This document shows positions 1 through 13,000 of a stretch of 64,000 bases of DNA, piece after piece. Both the position numbers and the translations under genes were made by a program. Origin of the DNA: Agriotes lineatus (lineage: Eukaryota > Arthropoda > Insecta > Coleoptera > Elateridae); the NCBI GenBank assembly GCA_940337035.1, contig CALNHX010002700.1, forward strand, positions 106,658 to 170,657, read 5' to 3'. The notes beneath the pieces were generated by a model. It saw only the letters and a list, made by a program, of their open reading frames with translations. It was not told the origin of the DNA and did no database searches. Within the stretch, counting starts at the first letter, position 1. Each line of letters starts with the position of its first letter.

Positions 1-17
1 CGCACACCTGTCACCAC

Positions 18-538
18 TGTTACGTTTTTACGTTCGGGCTATTTACAAAATTATACGCCGCTTCTTGTATTAAACATTTATTTACAACGATTGATTGCGA
101 TTATTTATAAACACAAGAATTATCAAGGCACAACACAAATTACTTAAACTAACGAACTATTTCTAACAACGATACATTTATTTGTTATTTATTTCACTAG
201 AATTATATACACACAGTCTATTTATATTACGCGCTTCGAGCTTGATGAGAACTGGATGAGAACTGCGCTGAGTTCAGACGGCCGTGTATTTATATTCGCT
301 GGGGAGAGGTTCCAGAAACGCTGCGATATTTCCTCGAAGTTCCAGACTCATGCCTGACGCACCGCATCGGGGCCGCTCTCGCATCACCTGGAAAATGACG
401 CATCCGTCCGTAGCTGGATCCAAGGCCGCTTCCCGAAGCTCCGGAACAATGACTCATTTGTCCACAGCTGGCCGCAAGGTCGTCTCCTGGCGGCTGTGCC
501 ACACGCATTTGCAGCTGCCTGATTTCAAGGTCGTTACA
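18..538 (-). repeat. Probable LTR of a Ty3/gypsy-like retrotransposon, antisense
   Basis: Seen on the minus strand: the segment begins TGTAACG and ends CGTAACA (TG...CA, near-perfect short terminal inverted repeats). It has a GC-rich 5' part, a TATA-like box (complement of 283-300), and two AATAAA-type signals further on (complement of about 178-200). Immediately after the CA end the minus strand reads GTGGTGACAGG, which resembles a primer-binding site. This is the order U3-R-U5-PBS of an LTR, with the internal region lying left of the window. It could instead be a solo LTR. No gag or pol is visible here, so the family is inferred from structure only. Confidence 0.55.
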
Positions 539-599
539 ATATTATTTAATATTTGTTTAACGAAATTTATACGTAAGCTAGCGTTACAGAATGACTGCG

Positions 600-2180
600 T
601 CGTCTACTTCTTTTGAATTCTTTAGTCTGGCTTTCTAGTCTATACTTTCTTGGAGTATGCATCGATAGTGTGCCCAATCTGTTTTAGTGTTGTGGAGTTT
701 TTTTGGAAGGTTCTTTATGTATGACGCTTGCACTGATTGTTGCGACAATTGGAGTGTGGTCTTATGAAAGGTCGTAGCTTGCGACGATGTCTGTATAGTT
801 TGCCGAAATTCCTTTGATGATAAAGAAGTCGAGAAGGTCAGGTGTTTTAGTGGGGTCCGTAGGCCAATAAGTCGTTGCCATTGACAACTAGTCATATTTG
901 TTTTCTTGTAGTACCTTGTGTAGCTCTCTTCCTTTATTTGTAATTAAGCGAGATCCCCAGCTAGTGTGTTAACTGTTGAAGTCTCCTCCAGAGATGAATT
1001 TGGGTACCAAGGTGTGAAAGAATTCAAAGTCTACCTTTTTAATGTTGTATTTGAGGGGACAGTAGAGTAAGCACTTTGATGGTTGTGGCCTGGAGCATTT
1101 TGTTCTCATATTTACGTCGAGCATAAAATGTTTTATCGAGGTAATTGGTATAGTAAGTTATGTAGTTTGGAATTTTGAAGTAGAATTTTTCAGTGAATTG
1201 TGTTTTGCTTATTAGCATTATATCTATGAAGTTTTGTTTTAGGAAAAGGATTATTTCTTCCCTACGGTTTGAGAGACCGTTGGCGTTCCATTCTGCTATT
1301 CTGAGGAATTTATCCATTGTTTTGTTTGCTAAGTATCATTGTCAACATGTTTAAAATCATGCTGTTTTGCTGGGTTAATTGGGAAAATATGGATTTAAAT
1401 TCATCTAGGAATTTTGTAAGAGAGAAATTGAGTGACGGATCAGCGGAATTTGCACTTTGGAGTTCTGTATTTCTAGCAATATTAGCGTAGCTAGTTAGCC
1501 TACGGATGTTTGAAGACTGGTTTGGTGAATTTATTGGTGGAGCTTGATAGGTTTGAGGTCTATAGTTGGCTGAGCGTTTTCCTCCACATAAGGTGCAGGT
1601 AGCAAGCGTGTCCTTAATTTCCTTACAGCTTGATGTACTGTGTTTGCCACCACATTTGCAGTATGATTTGGTGTGGCCATACATCTGGCATCTCGTGCAT
1701 TGGTGGTTCTATTTAAATGCGATTGTATTGTAGATGTTATATTTTGTATATATCTTTGTTGTTTTCAAATTGATTCAGATCTACAAAGAATAGATTCATT
1801 GGCTCTTGTGGTTCTATATCTTGCATTGATTATAGTTTTGAATGGTGTCCTTGTACGGTGAGATCCGCCTTTATTTCTTCTATATAACAACCCTGAACGC
1901 CCCCTCCTTCTTTGGTTGGTTGGTCTTTAGGCTTCTGTATGCTGTTGTGCAAGGAATTGTTCTTGATTTGGAGGGAAATAATTACTGGGCTCTGATGTTA
2001 ATTGAAATGTGTGTGTATTGTAGGATGCTGGAGTTTGGCTATTTATGTAAGTTTGATTTTGGTAAGGATTCGGCAATTGTAGCATTTGGGCGCTTAGTTG
2101 AGATTGACCCTGTGTATTTTGTGGTAGTGGCTGGCTAGGTACATAATTATAGCCAGGTCCGTTGCCTGCTGGTAGCAATG
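600..2180 (-). mobile_element. Jockey-like LINE remnant: ORF1 zinc knuckles plus ORF2 endonuclease start
   Basis: Minus-strand reading from right to left gives a glutamine/proline-rich gag-like stretch (2178-1927) and then a CCHC-rich segment at about 1684-1560 with CKCGGKHSTSSC and CTLCGG motifs, typical of jockey ORF1 nucleocapsids. Next comes LRIAEWNANGLSNRREEI at 1300-1240, the classic beginning of an APE-type endonuclease in ORF2. A further block at 895-635 (ending TKTDWAHYRCILQESID) matches the linker after the endonuclease. Frameshifts, stops and a deletion within the endonuclease show a dead copy, and no reverse transcriptase follows. The element lies upstream of the visible PEX5 exons, probably within a PEX5 intron. 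Confidence 0.75.
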
Positions 2181-4050
2181 TAGTAATTTTGAGAAAAAAT
2201 TACTTGTTATTGGTTTCTTTCACTATAACTAGATTAATGAACTGTCCTATTATTGGATTAAAGATAAGGCGGCTGAGGCCGCGTTATCCTACAAACAAGC
2301 ACTTGAACTTGAACTCACAGCGCATTTATCGTTGAAGTTTACGCTACAGAATACAAACGAGTACTGACCCTTAAATTGCATTCGGAAAATTTTTCATCTT
2401 TATTTGTGATGTGCCTATAATAATGTATTTTAGCTTTAGTAACCCTCAAAGATAGCGGATTTAAAAAAAAAGTCACTCTAAATTGTATAACAAAAGTAGA
2501 TCTAAAAATACATACTAAAACCAAGTTTAGCAGAAACGGCAGATTCCTTAAGTAATGCAGTGGATGTAGATTACTATCACTTACTTGGCTTTCATAAAAT
2601 CATTGCCAATAATTAAAAAATGAAAATAATCTGTTTATTAAAGAAAATAATGTTATCTGTATTTACACAAAATTATTACAAACATTTTAACAGTAGTGCA
2701 CGTGTACAAAGCATTTCCCAAAAATTAAACTTTATTCTACTACAAGAAATTTACAAAACAATTGGATATCAAGACTTTGACTTCAACGCTTTAAGAAAAC
2801 AACATCACATAGTTTTATCCCGTAAATAGAGAAGATCAATACATACAACCAATCACAAGCCATGAAAATTTGAATCTGGACCAATAGCAATCGTTTGTCA
2901 CTGAACAAACACATTAATAAATTAATTTGAAAGTGTCAACAGTCAAGATGATCGGTTTTATGCATTAATAATATTCCCAATTTTTTCTTACTATACTAGA
3001 AAGGATTGGTAATATTCGGTGCAGTAGGGATATTACAAGGCTGACACCACCGACAAAAAATTGAGGATCCTGAATATTATAACACTAAAATACCTAACAG
3101 GACTCACCCCCTACTTTTTGTCGCCAATACTAAAAATAAAAAGTCAAATAATCATAAGCTAGTTGTTATGTTCATCTTATTAATAACTTGCATGATATTA
3201 ATCATAATCACTATTAAAACTAAAGTAAATTTTTTTTCTATAATAATTTTCAAGGTCAACTTTCTAGGGGATAAGTTGCATTCCTGCAGGGTCCCTAGTT
3301 TTAATGATGTTGGTACATAGATTTTTAGTTCTTTTCTTCCACTAAAAAAATTATTGTCATTTTGACAGATATGTCATAATAGTGAGTAAAACGAACGGCA
3401 TAGTAAAATATTGCAAATTTATTAATTATTAAACTTACAATATTTGAAAATAAACATAATGAACGTTTGCAAAATTAAAGAAATTTGTCAAGAGTTCAAA
3501 TTAAGAAACTTTGACATTCAAAATTGATCCATAACCATAATTTTGAAAAAGTTCGACCAACACGAGGTATAAAAATTTCCTAGCGTTTTAATCACATATC
3601 TACCAACATTGTAACACTTTGACAGTTATTATAGAAAAAAAACGTATTTTATGTACAAATAAATCATTGTGATAACATCAAATGTTGGCTTCCACATTCT
3701 GAATTTGTAATGTAATCATGCTAATCCCCTAATCTTACTGTTAAAAACCTATCCTCACAGGTATGGGACGTTTTGGCATGAACATATTTTAATTTTTTCA
3801 AGTGAAAAATGTCCAGAAAAAATTGAATCAACTTATACAACGTCCGCTTCATGCCTAAACGTCGCATTTTGTTCTTTGTTATATTTGTGGATCATTAAAT
3901 CAAACTGAGCTGTTCCAATGGCATTTCTATTAGCACTCCAATTCGTACTATTTCAATTTAAATATTGTTTACATTGTATTTTTAATGCAATATGCAGCTG
4001 TTTGGTTTAAATTTCCAGTACTATAATTTTAATATGACAACAGCGAGCAG
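2181..4050. other. AT-rich non-coding stretch, probably PEX5 intron
   Basis: I see no conserved coding segment or clear terminal inverted repeat. The short open frames here (for example 2620-2829) have the composition of random AT-rich DNA. The stretch ends at the splice acceptor of the PEX5 exon at 4051. Confidence 0.5.
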
Positions 4051-7000
4051 CACAAGATGGTGCAAGAACTGTTCATCAAAGTGGCCCAGCGGCGGCCGGT
4101 CAACCCGGACTACGAAGTGCAATGTGGCCTGGGTGTGCTCTTCAACCTGTCGGGCGAATATGACAAAGCAGCCGACTGCTTCAGAGTCGCTCTCAGCGTC
4201 GAGCCAGAGGTAATGTCTGCTAGGGTGCCTTGAATAAATAGCTTCACCCTTTTTAAATCGCTTAGTAAATTAATTATTGCCACAGTGGCATAACTATACG
4301 GTTGATATGATCATTCATTTTAGAAAAAATCGAACTGGAAGGTATTTTTTCGTACACTAGCATTGAAAGAGCTACTTTGCCGTACAATTTTTTAATCAGA
4401 AAGTTGCACTTTGCGGTATTCGTACGGCAAAGTAGTATTTTGCGGTATTCGTACGGCAAAGTAGCACTTTGCCGTACGTTTCCTTAGTTACAACACATAT
4501 AATATTACATTACATTAATATTACTCTACTTATTTGCTATATATGAGGATAAATTTAGTATTCCGTTTTGTATGCTAGTGTACGAAAAAATATTGTACGA
4601 AACTCGTATGAAAGTGGCTTTTCCATACTCGTCTCGAAATTCCGGACTCGGCCTAACGGCCTCTTCCGGAAACATCTCACTCGTACTGAAAAGCTCCACT
4701 TTCTATACTTGTTACGTAAATTACTATTGTTGTATTATTTTACAGAAGATTAGTTGCTATGTGATGTATTTTAGAATCTGCATTGAAAAGTGTGCGGTGT
4801 TAGATTGTACAATTAGTAAGGTGGAATACATATTTTTCAATTTCGCAAAAAATGAAACAAAAGTTTAAAATTTGGACGAGCAATATAAAAAAGTAAAAAC
4901 CCTTTATAATTTCATAGAGGTTGTCTAAAATTGGATGGAACATGGCAATTCCATGAGTTGGAAAAGGTTCAAATGCTATTGGCCATAAGAGTAACCGAAA
5001 TGGAAAGTGCAATAATTACTTTATTCGCAACCATATATGTAATGTTAACATTCCTGCCCTCATTTGAGTGGGGGAAGTCGTACATTTCAGCCCGCTACTT
5101 CCCGCACTCACTTCCCGTTCAAGTGCGGGAAGTACATTCCCTACCGCTGAGTAGGTAGGGACACTGGTAATCTCGTTCATCCATTCATGCGCGCCACAAC
5201 CTGTCGTATCATAATATAATTGTTCCAATTATTGTTTAGAATAAAGTGGTTGCGAATAAAATAGTATAGAAACCTCGACAGGAAGTTTCCTTAGTCTCGA
5301 GATAATAGCTGATTTCGACGCTTCGCGTCTCAATAAGCTAACTAATCTCTCGACAGTAATGAAACACTTCCCATCTCGGGCTGTAATATACTATTAATAG
5401 CCAGGCTACACGTGGCTATTCTTTAACTGAATATAAAAACATTGAAAAAACAATAATAGGTAAAGTATAATATATTGCATAACGAGTGTTTTACACTGTA
5501 CTTTTCCGACAACCACTTGATTGCAATCATTGCTTTTATTTGAAAGATGTAAATAGAACAATTAATTATTGTATGTCCATTTATTAACTTTTAATAACTA
5601 TAATGTACGTACCATGCAAGACAAAATATACTGAGACAGTAAGTATGGTCTGTTGTGAATGTATGTACAGTTGGTAGGTATAGTACTTTTAGAAATTTTA
5701 CAAATTAACTTTATCGCATTTAAGTTGGAAATATACTACATTTCTTCATTCAAAATCGAAAATAAATGTGGTACTTTTATCAATACCAACACTTTTATCC
5801 CTAAGCAACGGCGATTCGAGCAACGGCGATTCGTTTTACATTTGGCAATACTGGAGTGTGATGTTGGTGACACTGTAAGTCTATGTCAAATTCGAGGTTA
5901 CTAGGTTAGGTTTTGCGTCAGTTTTGACACAAATTGACGCAAAACCTAACATGCTCAACTCGAATTTGACATAGACTTACAGTGTCACCAACATCACACT
6001 TCAGTATTGCCAAATGTAAAACGAATCGCTGTTGCTTAGGGATAAATGTGGTACTTTTATCATTAACAACACATTTATCCCTAAGCAACGGCGATTCGTT
6101 TTACATTTGGCAATACTGAAGTGTGATGTTGGTGACACTGTAAGTCTATGCCAAATTCGAGGTTAGTAGGTTAGGTTTTGCGTCAGTTTTGACACAGATT
6201 GACGCAAAACCTAACCTGCTCAACTCGAATTTGACATAGACTTACAGTGTCACCAACAACACACTTCAGTACTGCCAAACGCATAACATCAACTGGACCT
6301 GCTTGTTGTGCTTTAGTACATAGGAACGAGTTATGCGCATCTTAGTTATGTTTTGACAGTTAGTGTCACTTGTACATAAAAGTTTAATATTTTACATTTC
6401 CCCTGCAGACTAGAGCTTAACGATGATGCTGATGCATCTTTGATCATCATCATCCAGCCCTTAAAGTCCACTGTTGGACTTCGGCCTCCCTCATTAATTG
6501 CCATTTTCCTCAATCACTGCTCATTCAGGCTATGAAACCTGCCCAGTTCCACTTAAGTCGACATATCCGCTCTACAACATCAGTTATTCCTGTTCTCTGC
6601 CGTAGGTCTTCGTTTGTAACATGGTCTCTCAAAGATATGCCCAGCATTGACCATCCTATACTCCATTTACTTGACATCTGCACTGTCAAACTGACATGTT
6701 GGCACCACTGCTATTTTTCACATTTTAACAATTAAATTACTGTACAGTCTAATAAAAAACACATTATTTTTGAGGTATAGTCAAGACATTTTTTTAAAAT
6801 TTGACACTGACAGTGCAGATGTCAAGTAAATGGAGTATACGTTGTGCAATTTTTATTTTTCGAGCTGTTCCAGATGTTAGAGTTTTTGCACCGTAAGTTA
6901 TAACAGGTAAAACAGGTCACAAACCACACAAACCATGTTGGAAGGTTGCGTTTAAAAACATCACGGAGTCTAACAAACGCTCCCCAGGTTAGAGGTATTC

Positions 7001-10000
7001 TTCTGGTTAACTCACCTGTTTGATTATCTCTTGTGATTCCAATTTCAGGTCCCAAGTATGTATATTCACTTGTTCGACAACATTGTTATTGACCGTGATG
7101 TGGTCATTGTGTACCAAGTTGGTCGTTAGTTTTGTTTCAAGAAAGTTGATATTCAAACCGACACTAGAACAGACAGTCCGCAATTCTTGCAGCATCAATC
7201 TTGCTTCTCCAAGATCATCAGATATTAGTATTATATCGTCTGCAAAAGCTAAGATTTGTTAGTTGTTTTCCGTCTATAGTAATTCCTCTCGTTTCCCAGA
7301 CACTTACTGTCGGTTCCTTTGATGTCAAATTTTCGATTTGGTGACCTTGAACGGCTCCTGGGGGGGGGGGGGTACTTTCCGATAGTACTAACAGATGGTG
7401 CCACTACTATATCACATATAGAGATCCTGTATATAGTTTACTAAGAGTTGGGCAAACAGCCTGATTTGACATATATTTTTGATCCAAATTATATATTTGA
7501 CATATGTCAAACAAATAGGTTATGGGAACCAATCTTATTAACTTGCTTTTGATGGGAGAGTTTTCAGAGCATTGATCGTTCTTAGGATCTCTAGAACCGA
7601 CTATTAGGAACATATGGCCAATTTAGTTAAAATTTAGATTTGCATGTGAGAAACTATCGGTCGAAACATGTTACAAAATATGTAAGAAAGGCACTTTTAT
7701 CACACATGCCTTGAAAAAAGTGATCCAAATCAATCAAAATGTATCCTGCTGTTTGCCCAACTCTTAGTAACCTATATACAGGGACTCTAATCACATATGA
7801 TTGCTAGCAGAGCCAGTAACTGGCTCTGATTGGTAGAACTTTGTGCTGCCATCTGATAGTCAAACTTAGAAATACCCCCCGAGTTACTGTCCCAGGCACT
7901 CTAGACCGGTCTCAACATTTGGAATGAGTATCTCTACTTGTTTGATGTATGTACGCTGGCATTTAACTCGACATTATCAAAAGCCTTGTGGAAATCAACA
8001 AATACGAGGGCTAGGGGTCTATTATATTCTATAGACTTCTCAATTAGTTTTAATAGTTTGCAGATGATTGTTAGTTCCGAAACCAGCCTGTTCTTCTGGG
8101 CTGATAGAAGTCAAGTTTCCTTTCTAGCCTTGAGGTTATTCCAGTGAATAATTTATAGAGGTGATTCAGTAGACTTACCCGTTTTAAACAGTAATATGGT
8201 TACCGTGTTGTTCCATTTACTCGGTGTATTGCCGATGTTTAAACAAAGATTGAATAATACTTTTATTTTCTCCAATAGAAGTGGGCCTTCTATTTTTATT
8301 GCATCTGTAACATCGTTGTCTTCACCAGGTGCTTTGTTGTTTTCGGGCTTTTGCAAGGCTAACCGTATTTCATCGACGGTGATCTCTGGTAATTCCTCGG
8401 ATCCCTGATTGACAATGCCTTTGCTGGATGATAGGCGTCTAGGTCTTCATCTACTTGACTTTGGTATAATTTAGAGTAGAATTCTTTTACTATATTCAGT
8501 ATTTCTTCAGGATTTGATGTTAGAAATCCCTTTTTATTTTTCAGTTTGATTATTTCAGGTTTCCCATTTCCAATTTTTCTACGCAGTACCTTCATGGATT
8601 TGTTCTTCTCGATTGTTTGTTTTATCTGATTGTTGTTGTATGCAATTTAAATTTTTTTGTTAGGGAATCGTCGACATGCTCGAGCTCCAACAACCATTCT
8701 AATGTTAGAGGTCTCCGCCAGAATCCACAAGAGTGGTAGCTGAAGATGTTTCTAAATTAGGTATTTTTTTAAATTTTACAATTCCTTTTATCATATTGTC
8801 AATTTTATTAATATTGACAAATTGAGAAGTGCACTTTCCTTTTTTGATAATTTACAAAGAAACGCTCATCTGGATATAGTGAAACTCCTAGGATTTTTGC
8901 ATTTAGTAAGAGGAATCATGAGCGGAAGTCGAGCTCCAGTATATTTAATCCTAAACGGATCGCATTGAGCTAGTAAATTACAGTTACAGTGCAACAAATA
9001 CCCGAAATTTAATTGGTAGATTAGCGCAATATAAGTGCCAGAGAACACGCGGAATACAAGCAAGGTCGAGCAGGGCATATTTCAGAAAGCCAAAGGTTAA
9101 CATGGAATAGCGACATGAATAAATAAAATAAGGACACAAAATATGATAGTGACAGTTCGCCTAGAGAAGAATATAAACGGAAGAGATAAGTAATGGATGG
9201 GGAAGACAACTTTAGGAAGTCCAGGAAAACTTGCAGAGCGCCAATTATAAGTGCGTCACAGAATAGGAAGCAAAGTCCGTCAAAAAATTACGAAGATGAT
9301 TATGATACAGAAGAGAATAAACAAAAAGAACAAGAAGGTAAAAAGGGAAAAGGCCTATCGTGAGTAAGGATTCTTCTACTCTACCAAAGAAGGAAAATGA
9401 GACAGATATGGAAGAACTTAAGACAATGATGAGAACACTCATAACCAAGGTAAAAGTATTTAATGCAATGGTGAAGCCGGGTGTTGTTATACGGATCGGA
9501 GTCGTGGCTGGTTACGGGAATAATAAAGCAGGTGTTTATAAATCGGTGCCTCCGCGGTATATTGAAAGTGTGGTGGCCAGAAATTATAAGTAATGAAGAG
9601 TTGTGGGGAAAGACCAGTCAGGCAGATATAAATACCGAGATAAAGAGAAAAAAATATGGTTGGTTAGGTCATGCTACGTAGAAGCAGGTGAATTTTGCAA
9701 GAGGATATTAAAATGGAACCAGGGAGGAAAAAAAAGAACATCTAAAAAATACAATAGAGAAGGAAACAAAGAAGACAATCTCGGAGTTGCCAGAAATAGC
9801 TGTAGATAAGGAAAAATGGAAGAACTATTAAAAACCTATAACCCATAAAGGTATAACGGGACTTTTTATATTTATTCAGTATAGCTATTCTCTCCACGAC
9901 ATCTATAACTCTTGTTCTTCTGCATATATCTGTGTGTGATGCCTGAGAGAGATTCCTAGCATCGATCGTTCCATCACTAGTTGTTTAACGCATATTTTCT

Positions 10001-13000
10001 TAATTGTCCGTTTAGTCAGTGTTAGAGTTACCGCACCGTAGGTAAGGACTGGGAGGACACACCGGTTGAAAACCTTTCTTTTCAGAGGCCTATTCTTTGA
10101 ATGATTTCGTGGGTTTGATTGTTTTTGCTGATGGAAATCTCATGTCCAAGGTATTTGAAAGAAGTATTTTCCTCCACTCGGGTATCATCTATGTATATGC
10201 GCTCGCTGAGCACGAGATTTGTCATTATTTGGGTTTTATTATTTTGAGTCCTACTTTCAGTGACAACTCGTTTAGATCTTTTAACATTCTGGTCAATCAT
10301 CTAGTCTCTAGTCGATCGGCTATGAGGACCAGGTCATCAGCAAATCTCAAGTGGTTTAGTCGCTCGCCATTTATGTTTACTCCCAGGTCGTCTCAGTCTG
10401 CTTGTTTGCACATGTATTGGAGAACGGTATTGAAAAGCTTTGGCGAGATGGTGTCTCCTTGGCGGACACCCCTTTCTATATTGAATTTATCGGTGTTGTC
10501 GTGGAGCCTGACACATGCAGTAGCATTTTCATAAATATGTTTGATGAGTTTCGAATATTGATAGTCTATTCCGCAGTCTGATAAAGCTTTTAGCATTGTC
10601 TACTGAATCAAACGCTTTCTCATAATCAACGAATATAAGCGTTAGGGGTTTATTGTACTTCACAGATTTTTCAATAAGGTTCTTGACTACTAGGAGATGG
10701 TCATTCGTACCGTACCCTGTTCTAAAGCCAGCTTGCATCTAGTTTATTACATAATCTTTTATTAATTATTTTAGTAAACACCTTATATGTGTGCGAGAGG
10801 AGACTTATGGGTCGATAGTTTCCTATATTCGTTATGTGTAATAATATTATAACTGCAATAATTCCATTCAGATGGTGTAGTTCCTTTCGAGCGGCATTCA
10901 TTAAAAAGAATTTTGCTGTTCTTCATCTCGGAAAGTTTTTTTTTTATTTCGCTTCTTATCTGTGGGGTGGCTTCTGACCCTTGGTTTAAAATTTTCATAA
11001 TTTTGTCGTTCAACGTTTCGTTCGTTTGTTTTTTATATAATTCAACATAGAATGCCTCTACTACCTTAAAAATTTCTTCTCTATTTGTGTATATTCTTGC
11101 CTTATGTTAGTTTCTGCCTGAAAACTTTTAGGCCTTTGTTTTTCTCTATATTATTTATATTTATAGAATTGAATCGTCTTAACACTTCTCACAGCTTTTG
11201 TAATTTCTCTATTTAACTATTTATTCCTTAGGTAATTTCTCTCCTTTTTAGTATTTTGACTGATCTTCTTGTCTCTCGTTTTCTTTCTCGAACAGTGCAC
11301 TTTTTCAGCCGTTTTTATACTTTTTCTTATGGATCTTGACATTGAAGATCACGGAATATATAGATCACAAAATACTCAATTAGCAATTTTTCAAAATGTC
11401 TCCAAAATATCCTAGCAAAACATTTTCGGAAAAAGAGTAGCGTTATTTTTATGTTTCCAATCCATAAAATTTTTATAATATATATAACAAGCAATCCAGT
11501 GAGACAAATGTCTCATTTAAAAAAACAAAAAAGACCGTTTTTCAAATAGAACGCGTATTAAATAAAAACTGTACCCAGACCTGGAAGGTGTCAAAGTAGT
11601 TGCCTAACCGATCGACGTTTTAAGGCGCAGAGGGTCGCAGCTCCGTTTGGCTACTGAAACATTTTTATTTAATACGCGTTCTATTTGAAAAACGGTCTTT
11701 TTGTGATTTCTCGAAAACCAGAAGTGTCACGTGACTGAAATTCGGTTCCTGAGTTGACATGACCATTCCAAACATATAACTAACTTTTTTCTATCTCTTA
11801 CGGTTTGGCTGCTGAAACAGCGTCCCGGACGGACAGACAAGTCTATTAGATAAAGGATTTATCTTCTTATAGATATTGTAGATAGCAAATTCTCGGCAGT
11901 AATCAGTGCTAACTGTTTCGCATTGAGTGGAACTTATTTCTTCACTGTCCGATCCAGATTGTATATTTATAAAGCTCAACAAAATATAAAATCATATGAA
12001 TTAATTCCCTTTACCATTTATTTAATTTTACCAATTTTTAATGAAAAAAACCTAATTGAGGCTAGCACCACACTTGAACACTTTTGACGTTTTAATTATT
12101 TGTTTTTAATAAACGACTTTTAACATCACCAGCTATTTTGTATGGTCTATCGTGTGCAAAACTTTGCACACGGCCATTTCATCACAATTTCGTTGCTATG
12201 CCAAATTCAATAAGAGTAAACCGTGCGAATTTATTCATTTTACAGTGGTTGTCAGAATATTACCCATTGACACACTGATACCCTCTTTCTATTCATCATC
12301 TTCATCATCATGTAGCAGCTAAATAATCCATTGCTGGATATACACCTCAAGTTTTTTCCATTTTATGCGGCCTGCTGTTTCCATTTAATTCTTGATCTGT
12401 TGGGGCTTCTTCCCTGTTGCGGTCTCCATCCTGTCACTTTCTTAGTCCACCGATTATCTTTTATTCTTGTTAAGTGTCCAGCCCATTGCCATTTCAAGCG
12501 TCTTGCTACATCATCCACCCTCTTTCTGTATTCGTTTCCAGTTGTTTCTGTAGAGTTCATATTGTCTCAGTGGTTTACTGATTGGCTTTTATTGTTGGTC
12601 AATTCTAGTTTTGTATTTTTGCTCTGACTACTCTTTCTATTACATGTGTTAGTATCAAACAAAAAATTGATCATTTATATTTTAAACAAATTTCAAAAAG
12701 TAAATGTCGAAATTGAAATATCACATAAATTCTAATTTGTAATTTAGTCTATGCCAGGGAATTTATACGTTCTAAAGCCCAGTCTATTGTTCATCTGTTT
12801 GTTGTGTTTTCGGTTCGTAAAGTTGTTGCTCCTTGCGTAGAACTTATTGCTCAATGTGCTTGATGTCACTTTCCAATTTGTCCAACATAATACACGATAA
12901 ATTTTTGTAATCAGATATCTAGTGGTAGTTGTATTTAGCTAGTCCCAATGGGTATCATTTCAACTATACTAAGGTATACTGAACTTAAAAACCATTGTAA

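Larger units (their letters stand above)
6430..8640 (-). mobile_element. RTE-like LINE remnant interrupted by three nested MITE insertions
   Basis: Read on the minus strand from 8640 downward: a linker and RT palm region (NNKAPGEDN-type motif near 8340; a KAFDNV-like motif near 7975), then, after an interrupting MITE, a FADDIILIS active-site block near 7230 carrying a frameshift. The thumb follows, then, after a second MITE, SMLGISLRDHVTNEDLRQRTG and a C-terminal WNWAGF block ending about 6520. The 3' end carries the GGCCGAAGTCCAACAGTGGAC-like tail and an ATG/ATC triplet run (6430-6450), characteristic of insect RTE-type elements. Stops and frameshifts are frequent; it is dead. It sits in the PEX5 intron. 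Confidence 0.75.

Noticed and set aside
4408..4480. Short direct repeats suggestive of an array
   Set aside because: Only two units, inside a foldback element; nothing resembles a CRISPR array, which is also not expected in an animal genome.
6160..6230. TTAGG/CCTAA-like motifs in the palindromic core, similar to the insect telomere repeat
   Set aside because: The motifs occur as AGGTTAGGTTTTG, not as tandem TTAGG units, and follow the MITE structure.
11791..11982. 63-residue minus-strand frame as a possible small gene
   Set aside because: No start context, no recognisable family and no neighbouring exon; indistinguishable from chance.
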